Source: Helicobacter sp. 12S02232-10 (lineage in GTDB: Bacteria; Campylobacterota; Campylobacteria; Campylobacterales; Helicobacteraceae). From it: a stretch of DNA of 64,000 nt. Where the stretch lies: positions 1 to 64,000 of the forward strand of contig NZ_MLAQ01000003.1 of NCBI RefSeq assembly GCF_002272895.1, given 5' to 3'. Within the stretch, counting starts at the first letter, position 1. Each line of letters begins with the position of its first letter. The position numbers and the translations under genes are program-made. The notes under the pieces were generated by a model, which saw nothing but the letters and a program-made list of their open reading frames with translations, did not search any database and was not told where the DNA came from. This document shows, piece by piece, positions 1 through 7,154 of the stretch.

Positions 1-60
1 ATTGATTGATGAGGATTTAGTCATCTCCATATTGCTATAGAGGGCAAAACCTCTGATTCC

Positions 61-1179
61 TTAATTTAATTCCTTCACCAATTCTGCCCCATAGCTATCG
101 ACTTTATAAATCTTATTGGTGATGTTTTTGATGATTGGGGTTTCTTGGGCTTTGTGTTCGATATAGATTTTGCCCTCTGCAATGGATTCATTGGTGTTTA
201 GGTTTTCAGGTACAGAAACACTAAAGCCGATAATCACATTATTGGCAATGAGTTTTCTATAAAAGGCTTCCAAATCATCAACGACTTTTTTAAGCGTGTC
301 AGAGACTTGTTTATCAATCGCTTCTTTTTGAGATTTAGCGATGGTTTCAATGATGGTATCAAAGATAACAGCACTATGGATAGAGGGAAAATCAGGATCG
401 GTTGTTTCCCCACCCCAACTTCTAATGCCATCATCACTGATAGCCATAGTAATGCCCTTACTTCTTAAGCGATCAGCCCTGCAATCCTCCCCTGAAATAA
501 ATTCAACTGTATCCACGATGGAAGCAACTCCATCAATAATCCGATTTGAAAATGTTTGGGCGAATCCATATTCACTTTGATTCATCACTTTGATGTATTG
601 GGCAATGATAAAGTTGGCTAAAGGTCTGATGACTAAATCAGATCTTTGCACCATTTGATAAGTGATGATGGCTCGTTTGGATTGAAAATCCTTGATAAAA
701 GCATTGATTTTATCTTCTTGTATTTCAAGGATTTCCAAAGCATAGACTGCTCCGAGTTTATCGCCTACCTTTTTCAATTCTTCCCAAAAGCCTCTTTGAT
801 TATTATAAGTAGGGGCAAGGATAAATTTAGGCTTAAAGCCTGTGGCTTGCTCAGCTTGCAATAACACTTCCATTGCTAAAAGGGCTTTTCCTATATTGGC
901 TTGTTGTCTTTGATTTTTATCTTCTTGGGTATCTTTTACAAAGCTTGAAAGTATCAAAGTCGTATTGATACCACTAGCTTTTAAATCCTCTAGCGCATCT
1001 TTAATGCTCCCATTACCCACACTCTTTAAGGCTTCATCGATTGAGGGGTAGTATTTTAGCCATTCGTTTTCTTTTTTTACATCATCGCCGACAATGGCTA
1101 ATGTCCTTGTATTGTTGATTGTATAAGCTTTTGTAGCTTGATTGTAGATTTCAATATTAATGCCATATTTTGCACTCAT
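61..1179 (-). CDS. Phage contractile tail sheath protein (P2 gpFI-like)
   Basis: This 372-residue protein has the features of the P2 FI / Mu gpL tail sheath family, which forms the contractile outer layer of myovirus and R-type tailocin tails. The N-terminal half contains the family's alternating strands (TLAIVGDD near residue 27, TTLILSSF near 73), and the C-terminal half has ITMAISDDGIRSWGG, a typical conserved sheath segment, followed by a long helix. It lies 10 bp after the tail tube gene on the same strand. In P2 the order is sheath then tube; here it is tube then sheath. About 370-400 residues is normal for P2-type sheaths, so the gene looks intact. Nothing coding is visible in the 60 bp to its left; the prophage continues past the window edge. 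Confidence 0.9.
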   Translation of the reverse strand: MSAKYGINIEIYNQATKAYTINNTRTLAIVGDDVKKENEWLKYYPSIDEALKSVGNGSIKDALEDLKASGINTTLILSSFVKDTQEDKNQRQQANIGKALLAMEVLLQAEQATGFKPKFILAPTYNNQRGFWEELKKVGDKLGAVYALEILEIQEDKINAFIKDFQSKRAIITYQMVQRSDLVIRPLANFIIAQYIKVMNQSEYGFAQTFSNRIIDGVASIVDTVEFISGEDCRADRLRSKGITMAISDDGIRSWGGETTDPDFPSIHSAVIFDTIIETIAKSQKEAIDKQVSDTLKKVVDDLEAFYRKLIANNVIIGFSVSVPENLNTNESIAEGKIYIEHKAQETPIIKNITNKIYKVDSYGAELVKELN

Positions 1180-1189
1180 TGCTCACTCC

Positions 1190-1699
1190 TTATTGAATAT
1201 TTTTTCTGATCTCTAAATACTGATCCACGCCATTAACTGCATAAATGGAATTGATGACATCATAGAGTAAAAGAGGGGCTTTATCTGCCTGATAGCTAAA
1301 CATATGCACTGCCATTTCAAAAGATAGCTCAGCTTCTTTGTTGGGTTCATATTTGGGCAATTCCAATATTTTCACACTCCCGTTAAATGTCGCAATGATT
1401 TGAGTTTGCTTTTTTATTAACCCATCAGAACTTAAGTTGTTTTTGATATAGATATTTAAAGGCAAATAAGCATTGAGTGTATTGAAATACACCGCATTCA
1501 CATTTGAGACTACGAATTTTGCCGATAAGGGTTTTAGGGTCGGTAAGACCTGCTCGTATTTGCCGATAGAATTGCTTTGCTCAATGATTTCGTGTTCGAT
1601 TTTAGGGGGTTCAAAAGATTTTAATACCCCTAGACAACCGATACCATCGATAAAAAGATTCCCACCGCTGAAAGCTTGAGGATTGAAGTTAAATGCCAT
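1190..1699 (-). CDS. Phage major tail tube protein (P2 gpFII-like)
   Basis: The 169-residue product matches the P2 FII tail tube family in size and pattern. It is the inner tube protein that the sheath surrounds. The start GGNLFIDGIGCLG and the segment around PPKIEHEIIEQSNSIGKYE (residues 31-49) follow the family's conserved N-terminal region, and the central strands are followed by a short C-terminal helix. A ribosome-binding site (AAGGAGAA on the minus strand) stands just before the ATG. The gene is followed after 10 bp by the sheath gene, so the two are co-transcribed. Upstream lies a 547-bp non-coding stretch that carries hairpins and an opposing toxin-antitoxin-like module, so this pair may need its own promoter. 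Confidence 0.88.
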   Translation of the reverse strand: MAFNFNPQAFSGGNLFIDGIGCLGVLKSFEPPKIEHEIIEQSNSIGKYEQVLPTLKPLSAKFVVSNVNAVYFNTLNAYLPLNIYIKNNLSSDGLIKKQTQIIATFNGSVKILELPKYEPNKEAELSFEMAVHMFSYQADKAPLLLYDVINSIYAVNGVDQYLEIRKNIQ

Positions 1700-1729
1700 A
1701 TTGTTCTCCTTAATATAATTTAATTTAAT

Positions 1730-1866
1730 GGGATTCTTTTAGAATCCCAAGACCACTACAGAGGATTAAAAATCCTCTTGCGTTCCTAAAGCTCAGGGTT
1801 ATCACTGATTACATCATTGCTCAACCCATTTTTTAAGGACTTCTAAAGAATCCCAAGACCACTACA
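1730..1866. repeat. Hairpin cluster with a 20-bp direct repeat
   Basis: The 20-mer AGAATCCCAAGACCACTACA occurs at 1741-1760 and again at 1847-1866. The first copy also closes a perfect hairpin (GGGATTCT, loop TTT, AGAATCCC, 1730-1748) and is followed at once by a second one (GAGGATT, loop AAA, AATCCTC, 1761-1777). The block lies between the tail tube gene and the small-RNA/toxin locus. It could be the 5' untranslated region of the tail tube/sheath transcript, or a duplication made when the small-RNA/toxin locus was inserted. No T-tract follows the hairpins on either strand, so I do not call them terminators. Confidence 0.6.
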
Positions 1867-1896
1867 AGAGAGGTTTGTCTGCTTGTCATTATTTTA

Positions 1897-1925
1897 TTGA
1901 CTTGTTTTGTCAAAGATTCTATAAT
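1897..1925 (+). promoter_or_regulatory. Near-consensus sigma-70 promoter for a small RNA
   Basis: TTGACT (1897-1902) is separated by exactly 17 bp from TATAAT (1920-1925). This is one of the best promoters in the window and it points away from every phage gene around it. Transcription would start near 1930-1932 and meet a strong terminator about 90 nt later, with no open reading frame between. Confidence 0.8.
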
Positions 1926-1930
1926 TGCCA

Positions 1931-2021
1931 CACCCAACTTTGATAGGGCTGGGTGTCTTAAAAAATATGACCTTGTTGGTAAAGGAGCTCCGCTGATTGC
2001 AATCTTTGCGGAGCTTTTTTT
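1931..2021 (+). ncRNA. Candidate antitoxin small RNA (about 90 nt)
   Basis: The transcript predicted from the promoter at 1897-1925 would begin with a 7-bp hairpin (ACACCCA at 1930-1936 with TGGGTGT at 1950-1956). An A/U-rich single-stranded stretch follows, then the segment CCTTGTTGGTAAA (1971-1983), and it ends in a perfect 8-bp terminator (AGCTCCGC/GCGGAGCT) with seven T. The 1971-1983 segment is complementary, with one G-U pair, to TTTACCAACAGGG (2056-2068), which overlaps the Shine-Dalgarno of the 31-codon ORF downstream. This is the arrangement expected of an RNA antitoxin that blocks toxin translation. The structure and pairing are read from the sequence; the role is inferred. It resembles no Helicobacter antitoxin that I know. 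Confidence 0.65.
1986..2021 (+). terminator. Rho-independent terminator of the small RNA
   Basis: AGCTCCGC (1986-1993) pairs perfectly with GCGGAGCT (2008-2015) across a 14-nt loop and runs straight into TTTTTTT (2015-2021). It would stop transcription from the promoter at 1897-1925 before the toxin-like ORF, separating the small RNA from the mRNA. Confidence 0.85.
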
Positions 2022-2026
2022 ATGCT
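1997..2026 (+). promoter_or_regulatory. Possible promoter of the toxin-like mRNA
   Basis: TTGCAA (1997-2002) and TATGCT (2021-2026) are 18 bp apart. The -35 box lies in the terminator loop of the small RNA and the -10 box directly follows its T-tract. Transcription from near 2033 would give a leader of about 45 nt containing the segment complementary to the small RNA. The boxes are moderate matches, so this is a proposal. Confidence 0.4.
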
Positions 2027-2076
2027 TAAAAACATAAGGGGCAGTGGGTGTGGATTTTACCAACAGGGAGTCCGTA

Positions 2077-2172
2077 ATGGATATATTGTCTATATTCCTT
2101 GCGGTTATTGGGATAGCAGTTGCTATTTTTAGAGAAGAGATTAGAAATTTTTTTAATCTCAAGCTTAAATAA
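2077..2172 (+). CDS. 31-residue hydrophobic peptide, candidate type I toxin
   Basis: This ORF encodes a peptide with an uninterrupted hydrophobic helix (residues 2-18, pattern ILSIFLAVIGIAVAIF) followed by a charged amphipathic end (REEIRNFF...KLK). This is the architecture of small inner-membrane toxins such as DinQ, TisB or Fst, although I claim no sequence homology. The Shine-Dalgarno AGGGAG (2065-2070) stands 6 nt before the ATG. It is embedded in a 13-nt segment complementary to the upstream small RNA. A perfect terminator follows at 2188-2222. The gene is antisense to the prophage late operon, between Rz1 and the tail tube gene. It could instead be a small phage lysis or superinfection-exclusion peptide. 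Confidence 0.65.
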   Translation: MDILSIFLAVIGIAVAIFREEIRNFFNLKLK

Positions 2173-2187
2173 CCGCCGTTCATATTT

Positions 2188-2222
2188 CCCGCTAGAGACT
2201 TATCACCTTTAGCGGGTTTTTT
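2188..2222 (+). terminator. Rho-independent terminator of the toxin-like mRNA
   Basis: CCCGCTA (2188-2194) pairs with TAGCGGG (2210-2216) and is followed by TTTTTT (2217-2222). It lies 15 bp after the stop codon of the 31-codon ORF and immediately before the convergent end of Rz1. Confidence 0.85.
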
Positions 2223-2245
2223 GATTCCCAATCCTTTTATCTCCA

Positions 2246-2470
2246 TCATTCCCCCCTGCAAAAATTTAGATCTTTTTCAATCAGTTCGGTATAAATCAAA
2301 ATCGCTTTTAAATCCTTTATCAAATCCCCGCTTTTAACAGGACGTTCTTGTTTTTGGATTTGGCATTGGGTAGGAATATAAACCTTTTGATACCGCACGC
2401 TTGAAGCACAACTGCTAAAAAACATCATTATCCCTGCTATCCCTGCCATTAAAAAATATCGATAACGCAC
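2246..2470 (-). CDS. Rz1-like outer-membrane spanin lipoprotein
   Basis: This is the outer-membrane subunit of a two-component spanin, which joins inner and outer membranes in the last step of phage lysis. I choose the GTG start at 2470 because the minus strand carries a strong GGAGGAGG six bases before it; a longer reading from 2524 has no such site. The 74-residue product begins with a short hydrophobic signal ending in FFSSC, a slightly unusual lipobox whose Cys would be lipidated, and continues as a short periplasmic chain. Its 5' part overlaps the 3' end of Rz by 56 bp in another frame, which is the classical Rz/Rz1 layout. There is little sequence conservation in this family, so the call rests on architecture and position. 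Confidence 0.75.
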   Translation of the reverse strand: MRYRYFLMAGIAGIMMFFSSCASSVRYQKVYIPTQCQIQKQERPVKSGDLIKDLKAILIYTELIEKDLNFCRGE

Positions 2471-2771
2471 GATTGACCTCCTCCAGTTCTTTGGCACAAA
2501 AATCTTCAGTTTGTTCTTTGGCACTTCTTAAGGATTGGTATTTTTTAAGAGTCTCTTCTTTTGCTTTGATTTGGGATTCTTGATACTCTTTTGTTGCAAG
2601 TTCTTTATCTTTGATGGCTTGGTTTTGAGAGTCAATGATATATGTGGTAATCCCGCTTTCTACGCCTGATTGAATCTTTTGATGGATATAATATTTGATA
2701 CCTAGAATGCCTGCTAAGACAAAAGAAACAATCAGGGCAGAACTCCAAAATAAAATCTGTTTATTAAGCAT
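2415..2771 (-). CDS. Rz-like inner-membrane spanin
   Basis: The 118-residue protein starts with a single membrane anchor (ILFWSSALIVSFVLAGILGI, residues 6-25) and continues as a charged, coiled-coil-prone periplasmic domain (KDKELATKEYQESQIKAKEE region). This is the layout of Rz (i-spanin), which pairs with the lipoprotein Rz1 to fuse the membranes after endolysin action. It overlaps the lysozyme stop by 8 bp upstream and Rz1 downstream, completing a holin-endolysin-Rz-Rz1 cassette. The GAGGTGAGAA sequence before the ATG is an adequate ribosome-binding site. Confidence 0.78.
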   Translation of the reverse strand: MLNKQILFWSSALIVSFVLAGILGIKYYIHQKIQSGVESGITTYIIDSQNQAIKDKELATKEYQESQIKAKEETLKKYQSLRSAKEQTEDFCAKELEEVNRALSIFFNGRDSRDNDVF

Positions 2772-3261
2772 TTCTCACCTCATCATCTTTGTGTTCTCGC
2801 ATTAAAACAGAGAGTTTTTTAGCTCTCTCTTTCACCTGCATTGCCCAAGATGAATTGAGCATTTCGTGGGAGGCATTATCATAATCAGCGCTATTGAGAG
2901 CTAAAATCATCTTTTTAAACAGAAGTAGGCGGGGAATGCCTAAGTTATAAGCCATATCCAAAATAATGCTTTGTCTGACAGAATCAAGCTTATGAAACCA
3001 TCTATATTTGGAGAGTTCGTTATAAAGTCCCTCTAAATGATTCTTTAGCCACTCTTCTGCTTCTTTTTTTCCATAAACCCCTAAATTCATCTTGATATCC
3101 CTCTCTTCTGCTTCAGAAAGCGGGTGGGCTTTGAGATTGCGTCCATAGCCAATGGTGGGAATGAATTGGGTATCCAAATAGACTCGCCCTTTATACCCTT
3201 CGTGCTTTTTAATCATCTCAATTAACTCCTTGCTAATTGTTTGATTATTTTCTTCTTTCAT
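2764..3261 (-). CDS. Phage endolysin, T4-type lysozyme (GH24)
   Basis: The 165-residue enzyme should cleave the glycan backbone of peptidoglycan. The GH24 catalytic triad is present with T4 spacing: Glu21 (KKHEGY), Asp30 (VYLDT) and Thr36 (IPTIGYG), equivalent to E11, D20 and T26 of T4 lysozyme. The helical C-terminal lobe (DMAYNLGIP, NSSWAMQVKERA) is also typical. There is no signal peptide or anchor, so export depends on the holin encoded immediately upstream, whose reading frame it overlaps by 4 bp. The length is normal and the gene appears functional. Confidence 0.93.
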   Translation of the reverse strand: MKEENNQTISKELIEMIKKHEGYKGRVYLDTQFIPTIGYGRNLKAHPLSEAEERDIKMNLGVYGKKEAEEWLKNHLEGLYNELSKYRWFHKLDSVRQSIILDMAYNLGIPRLLLFKKMILALNSADYDNASHEMLNSSWAMQVKERAKKLSVLMREHKDDEVRNA

Positions 3262-3578
3262 TTCTCTTCTCCGCCAATCCCTGTTTTTTTCTTAAAGAGT
3301 TTGATTAAAAGCCTTGCAATCGTTTCAGCCCCTATAAATCCAAGACCCCCGCCGATAGCACAAGATAAAGAAGCAGGCAAACCATAATAAATAGAGATTT
3401 CATACCCAATCCAAGTCACTAACATCGAAGATCCCACACCATAGAGTACAAATTGAATGGCTTTGCTTTTTGAGTTGATAGGCTCTTCTTGGATAGCCCT
3501 TAAAATATAAAGAATCCCTACAGCAAAGCCGACGATAATCACAAAAAGATAAAGCTTAAAGATTTCCCAAGCACTCAT
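3258..3578 (-). CDS. Phage holin (LydA / holin 2-1 type)
   Basis: This 106-residue membrane protein has three hydrophobic segments: FKLYLFVIIVGFAVGILYIL near residues 7-26, a second around residues 44-66, and a glycine-rich third (CAIGGGLGFIGAETIARLL, 73-91). The end is basic. The GGGLGFIGAE motif and three-helix layout match LydA-type holins. It would make the inner-membrane lesion that releases the lysozyme. The AGGGAG ribosome-binding site precedes the ATG, and its 3' end overlaps the endolysin start. The sequential four-base overlaps with both neighbours show tight translational coupling. Confidence 0.8.
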   Translation of the reverse strand: MSAWEIFKLYLFVIIVGFAVGILYILRAIQEEPINSKSKAIQFVLYGVGSSMLVTWIGYEISIYYGLPASLSCAIGGGLGFIGAETIARLLIKLFKKKTGIGGEEK

Positions 3579-4168
3579 TTTGACTCCCTATCATCTTTGG
3601 TTTCTTGTTTATCTGTGATTTCTTGAATTTCTTTTGATTCTTCCTCATCTATCCATTCAATTGCTTCCACAGCTTCAATACTTTGTGCCTGATTGATTTT
3701 GTCTTTGAGTACGCCACACTTAAAAAGTATCTGGGCTTTATAATTCAAGGCATCGTTATAAAGTTGTTTAAATTGTTCTTTTGTATGGGGGATATTTTGT
3801 TTATTGAAAGGATCAGAAAGGGTAGCACATCGGAAAAACGAATCAATGCCTGCAAGGATAATGCCCATTAGATTGATTTGATCTTCTTGAGTCATATCAT
3901 AGATATGGGGTTTTCCTAGAGCATTTGAAGTCAGTTTTTCTAAATGTTTATCACAGATTTGATTCATCTCTCTGATGGCTTTTTGCTTAGAAAAATTTAA
4001 TTCTTCTTTCAACGCTTCTAGATAATAGGCAGGAGGTTCAGACTCAATAAAAGGTTTTTGTAATTTGGTTTCTGAATGGATATAGACAAATTCAGAATCA
4101 GAAGTGAAGCTAATAAATTCACCTTGCACTTCAGTGATTTGGCTTAATGGTAATTTGTAAGTTTTCAT
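3575..4168 (-). CDS. Phage tail-fibre-associated protein, DUF4376-like
   Basis: The 197-residue protein has a short beta-rich N-terminus (about residues 1-45), a helical middle with YDMTQEDQINLMG near residue 90, and an acidic C-terminal tail. The phrase around residue 90 and the following helices resemble the DUF4376 domain found in small proteins encoded beside tail fibres. Such proteins are often assembly chaperones or fibre accessory proteins. Its position between the RCC1-type fibre gene and the holin supports that. The exact role is not known and the domain assignment is from memory of the pattern. Confidence 0.55.
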   Translation of the reverse strand: MKTYKLPLSQITEVQGEFISFTSDSEFVYIHSETKLQKPFIESEPPAYYLEALKEELNFSKQKAIREMNQICDKHLEKLTSNALGKPHIYDMTQEDQINLMGIILAGIDSFFRCATLSDPFNKQNIPHTKEQFKQLYNDALNYKAQILFKCGVLKDKINQAQSIEAVEAIEWIDEEESKEIQEITDKQETKDDRESK

Positions 4169-4237
4169 TGGTTTATCCTTTAATTTTATTTAAGCGTGGT
4201 GTTAAAACAGCCCTAAAGCCTTGCAGAAATGCATTCA

Positions 4238-5737
4238 TCATTTCTCTTCCAAAGGCAATATTTGAGGTTGCAAGAGATTGGTTGTATAGTTGATATTCCC
4301 GCCATTGCTTGTTCCACAAGCATACAAGCAACACCCATCAGTAGCAATCAATACCCTCTCACCTTCATAATACGAACAAAGATCATAATCGATGATATGA
4401 TTTGGTGTGGGTATTCTTGCCCAAGACCTTATATTGTTGTTATGCCCTTGCCCTAAAGCGTTATTGTTGTAACCAAAGCTCCAAAGAGTGCCATTAGTAT
4501 CTTGAGCAAAAAAGGAAGCATAGGCATAGGGTTTAGTAAGGATACTTTTAAAACTCACATCCGTTCTAAGAGTTTTACCTAAAGAAGTTCCGCTTCGCTC
4601 ATCTCCAAAGCCAAAATCCCCATACCCCCAAGCCCATACGTTCTGAGTAGCATTTAAAAACAGGCAAGTCCCATAAACCCCAGAACTCACAAATTGAGTG
4701 TATTTATACTCCCCCATTTCACCCCCGACTCCTGCACTAAAGATTTGCACTGGGTTTAAAACATCATTTAAAATATCTTTTGAATTTTCCCTTGCCCCGC
4801 TAAAACCACAAGCCCATAAACTGCCCCTGCCATCAATATAAGTCTTCGCATCGACTTCAAAAAATGTTAAGCCCTTCCAACCGCCCCTATCGGCAGTGTA
4901 GTGATAAACTTTCGTGATGTTTTTTAAAGGAAGCTCTTCAGGGGTTAAAGCATTCGTAGCTTTGCCTAGTCCCAAGCACCCGTTTCCATTCCAGCCCCAC
5001 GCATAGGTTTTTTTGCCTTGTCTTGCAAATACCCCACTTACAAAGTTATTCCCGCCCCAAATTTCTTCGATGTCAGAGAGAGAATAAATTTTTATAAAAC
5101 GATTGCAATCAAGTGTATTCCCGATTCCAAGTTCGCCCTCTGTATTTCTTCCACAACTCCAAACGCTCCCATCTTCAAGCAAAATCGTACAAAATTGATA
5201 TCCTGAACTGTAGCTTTTAGAACAAACCTGCTTAATTTTTGAAGGCATTGTGACTCTTTGAGGTACTGGCACAGGGCTGTTATGCCCTACGCCTAAACAA
5301 CCTTGAGAATTATTCCCCCATACCCACATCGAATCTGAATTTTTTTCAATCGCAAAGAAGTTGGCGTGACCGCCCACTACATCAATAATCTCTACACCTT
5401 GTGGGATAGCAAGACGTGAGAAGCCCGCCCACGCTCTTCCACTCCCGCTTGTATTGGTATCACCCCCACTAACAAAGATATCGCCGTATCTGATGATTTT
5501 TGATGCATCAAAGGAAGTGATGACTTTTTGAACCATCACACCCCGATACATATTCACATTTTTTAAAAGTCGGATTTGTTTTTTCAAATAAAACAGAGTA
5601 TTTTTTGACATTTTTTTTTCAAACTCTTCTTTTAATGCCACCATATAAGTTTCTCTTGCTTTAAATTCTTCTTTTAAATCCATCGATTTTAAAGCTTTTA
5701 ATGCCTCTAGTTTGTCTAATATGTCATTTTCATTCAT
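4238..5737 (-). CDS. RCC1-repeat beta-propeller protein, probable tail fibre tip or receptor-binding protein
   Basis: The first ~85 residues are helical and charged (LDKLEALKALKSMDLKEEF), with possible coiled coil. The rest is a chain of RCC1-type blades. The core W/C-G-x-N-x-x-G-x-L-G-x-G is seen as VWGNNSQGCLGVG, SCGRNTEGELGIG and AWGWNGNGCLGLG. More diverged blades follow (ACGFSGARENS, AWGYGDFGFG, SFGYNNNALGQG, ACGTSNGG), giving about seven blades, enough for one closed propeller. RCC1 propellers bind proteins or lipids; a receptor-binding role here is inferred only from position, directly after the tail fibre gene. The protein is free of frameshifts. A cell-surface or effector role for the propeller is the main alternative. 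Confidence 0.75.
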   Translation of the reverse strand: MNENDILDKLEALKALKSMDLKEEFKARETYMVALKEEFEKKMSKNTLFYLKKQIRLLKNVNMYRGVMVQKVITSFDASKIIRYGDIFVSGGDTNTSGSGRAWAGFSRLAIPQGVEIIDVVGGHANFFAIEKNSDSMWVWGNNSQGCLGVGHNSPVPVPQRVTMPSKIKQVCSKSYSSGYQFCTILLEDGSVWSCGRNTEGELGIGNTLDCNRFIKIYSLSDIEEIWGGNNFVSGVFARQGKKTYAWGWNGNGCLGLGKATNALTPEELPLKNITKVYHYTADRGGWKGLTFFEVDAKTYIDGRGSLWACGFSGARENSKDILNDVLNPVQIFSAGVGGEMGEYKYTQFVSSGVYGTCLFLNATQNVWAWGYGDFGFGDERSGTSLGKTLRTDVSFKSILTKPYAYASFFAQDTNGTLWSFGYNNNALGQGHNNNIRSWARIPTPNHIIDYDLCSYYEGERVLIATDGCCLYACGTSNGGNINYTTNLLQPQILPLEEK

Positions 5738-5759
5738 TTTTGCTCCTTATATTTTTGTG

Positions 5760-7154
5760 TTAGTCTCTGTATGGGTTAGCTCCTATCCCCTCTAAAGCCT
5801 CTTCAGGAGAAACCTTTATGCGTTTCGCAGGTACCCCTCCGATTTCAGGGATTACATAGTATGCCTCTAAAGGTTTGGACGGGAGACCTTTTTTAACGGG
5901 CAATCTCTCGCCACGTGCAGGTTCATAAGGTATCTCTTCCTCTTCAAACCATTCAGGATGTTCCTTTTTCATTTTTTCTTCTTCCTCTTTTACATAATTT
6001 TCGTACCACTCTTGGGCTAATTCAGCTCTGATTTCTTTTCTCATTGCAAGCACTTGATTTTTGATACTTAGTTTTTGTTCTTGGCTTAAAGGGGTGCTTG
6101 CATAAATCCCTTCTAAATATAAAATGCGATTCACCTCAACACCATCACTTCTGCCATAGATGGGGGAGGAGCGGGAGGCATCAAAATGAGTGATTTTCCC
6201 CCCACCTCCATAGCGATACCCATCACATCCGCCGTTTTCAATCCAAAATGCACCATTATCGCCACCTTGAGAGTCACCCCAAAATGCACCTGTGATATTA
6301 GGGAGCCCTGATAACTTTTTTTCTCCCACTTCATTGGGGTTACTTGTGCCTTTAGAATAGAAATCAGAAGTGGGTAGTCTAAAGGTTAATCTCCCATCAT
6401 TTCCCGTTATCCCGATGGTATAAAACCACAGCAGGGGATAGTCGCTTGCTTTGAGAACTTGCCCTAGAGGGATGTGAGTTGGTGGGAGGGAATTCCTATA
6501 AAAATAGTCTTTTCTGCCGATTTCTTCTCTGATTTTTTGCTTTTCTAGCAGTCTTTGAAATTCTTCATTGATATAGTTTTCTAAAGCTTCTATAACGATT
6601 TGTTTTTGAATGGCTTTGAGTTTGAGGTTAAATTCTTTAATGGGCTTTAAAGTGAGTTCTATTTCATTTTTTAAATCCGTTTGCACATAGTTTAAGAAGT
6701 CTTTGAAATTAGAGAGCTCCGCTTCTGAAATATAAGTATCATTCTTAAAAACCATTGATGCACTCTCACCCTCTATATTTGTTTTAAAGATAAATGTCCC
6801 ACCCACGCCTTCTACCTTTTGGATTTTGGGAGTAAGGGCAATGGCATAAAGGCTTTGTTTTTCTTTATCCCCAATTGCTAGGGCATAAATGAGTGCATCA
6901 TAAGAATCCTCATAATTTAATAAAATCTCAAAACAGAGATTGCCACTCACATCATAATACGCACTTCTGATATCTTGAGTAAAAATAACATTGTTTTTTA
7001 TCGCTTCATAATTAGGATTTTCTCCAATCAGTGTATCGATATTAAAATCTTTCTCACTGCTACCGATGAAAAAGGCTTGCGGGCTTGCGTTCTTGATTTC
7101 TTCTAACAGATTTTTTTTAACCTGTTGGCTAAGTTTGGTTTCTATTTTTAACAT
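5760..7154 (-). CDS. Phage tail fibre protein with collar-like domain (gpH-like)
   Basis: The 464-residue protein follows gpI, the place of tail fibre gene H in P2. Residues 1-215 form an N-terminal attachment region ending in helices. Residues about 220-350 contain a tail-collar-like domain: the segment IPLGQVLKASDYPLLW, then GRLTFRLPTSDFYSKG, and a glycine-rich stretch with SSPIYGRSDGVEVNRILYLEGIY. The C-terminal 110 residues are unusually charged and proline-rich (KEEEEKMKKEHPEWFEEEE), which suggests a flexible tail or chaperone-binding end. The GDDG-like receptor tip of large fibres is missing; the following RCC1 protein may supply it. Confidence 0.75.
   Translation of the reverse strand: MLKIETKLSQQVKKNLLEEIKNASPQAFFIGSSEKDFNIDTLIGENPNYEAIKNNVIFTQDIRSAYYDVSGNLCFEILLNYEDSYDALIYALAIGDKEKQSLYAIALTPKIQKVEGVGGTFIFKTNIEGESASMVFKNDTYISEAELSNFKDFLNYVQTDLKNEIELTLKPIKEFNLKLKAIQKQIVIEALENYINEEFQRLLEKQKIREEIGRKDYFYRNSLPPTHIPLGQVLKASDYPLLWFYTIGITGNDGRLTFRLPTSDFYSKGTSNPNEVGEKKLSGLPNITGAFWGDSQGGDNGAFWIENGGCDGYRYGGGGKITHFDASRSSPIYGRSDGVEVNRILYLEGIYASTPLSQEQKLSIKNQVLAMRKEIRAELAQEWYENYVKEEEEKMKKEHPEWFEEEEIPYEPARGERLPVKKGLPSKPLEAYYVIPEIGGVPAKRIKVSPEEALEGIGANPYRD

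Noticed and set aside
2077-2172. The 31-codon ORF as a holin or spanin component
   Set aside because: It is on the opposite strand to the lysis cassette and has its own promoter and terminator. The complete holin, endolysin, Rz and Rz1 set is already present, so a separate role is more likely.
1833-2261. A 142-codon minus-strand ORF between Rz1 and the tail tube gene
   Set aside because: It is the antisense of the promoter, small RNA, 31-codon ORF and both terminators. Its translation has no domain-like pattern, and the GC-rich hairpins account for its lack of stops.
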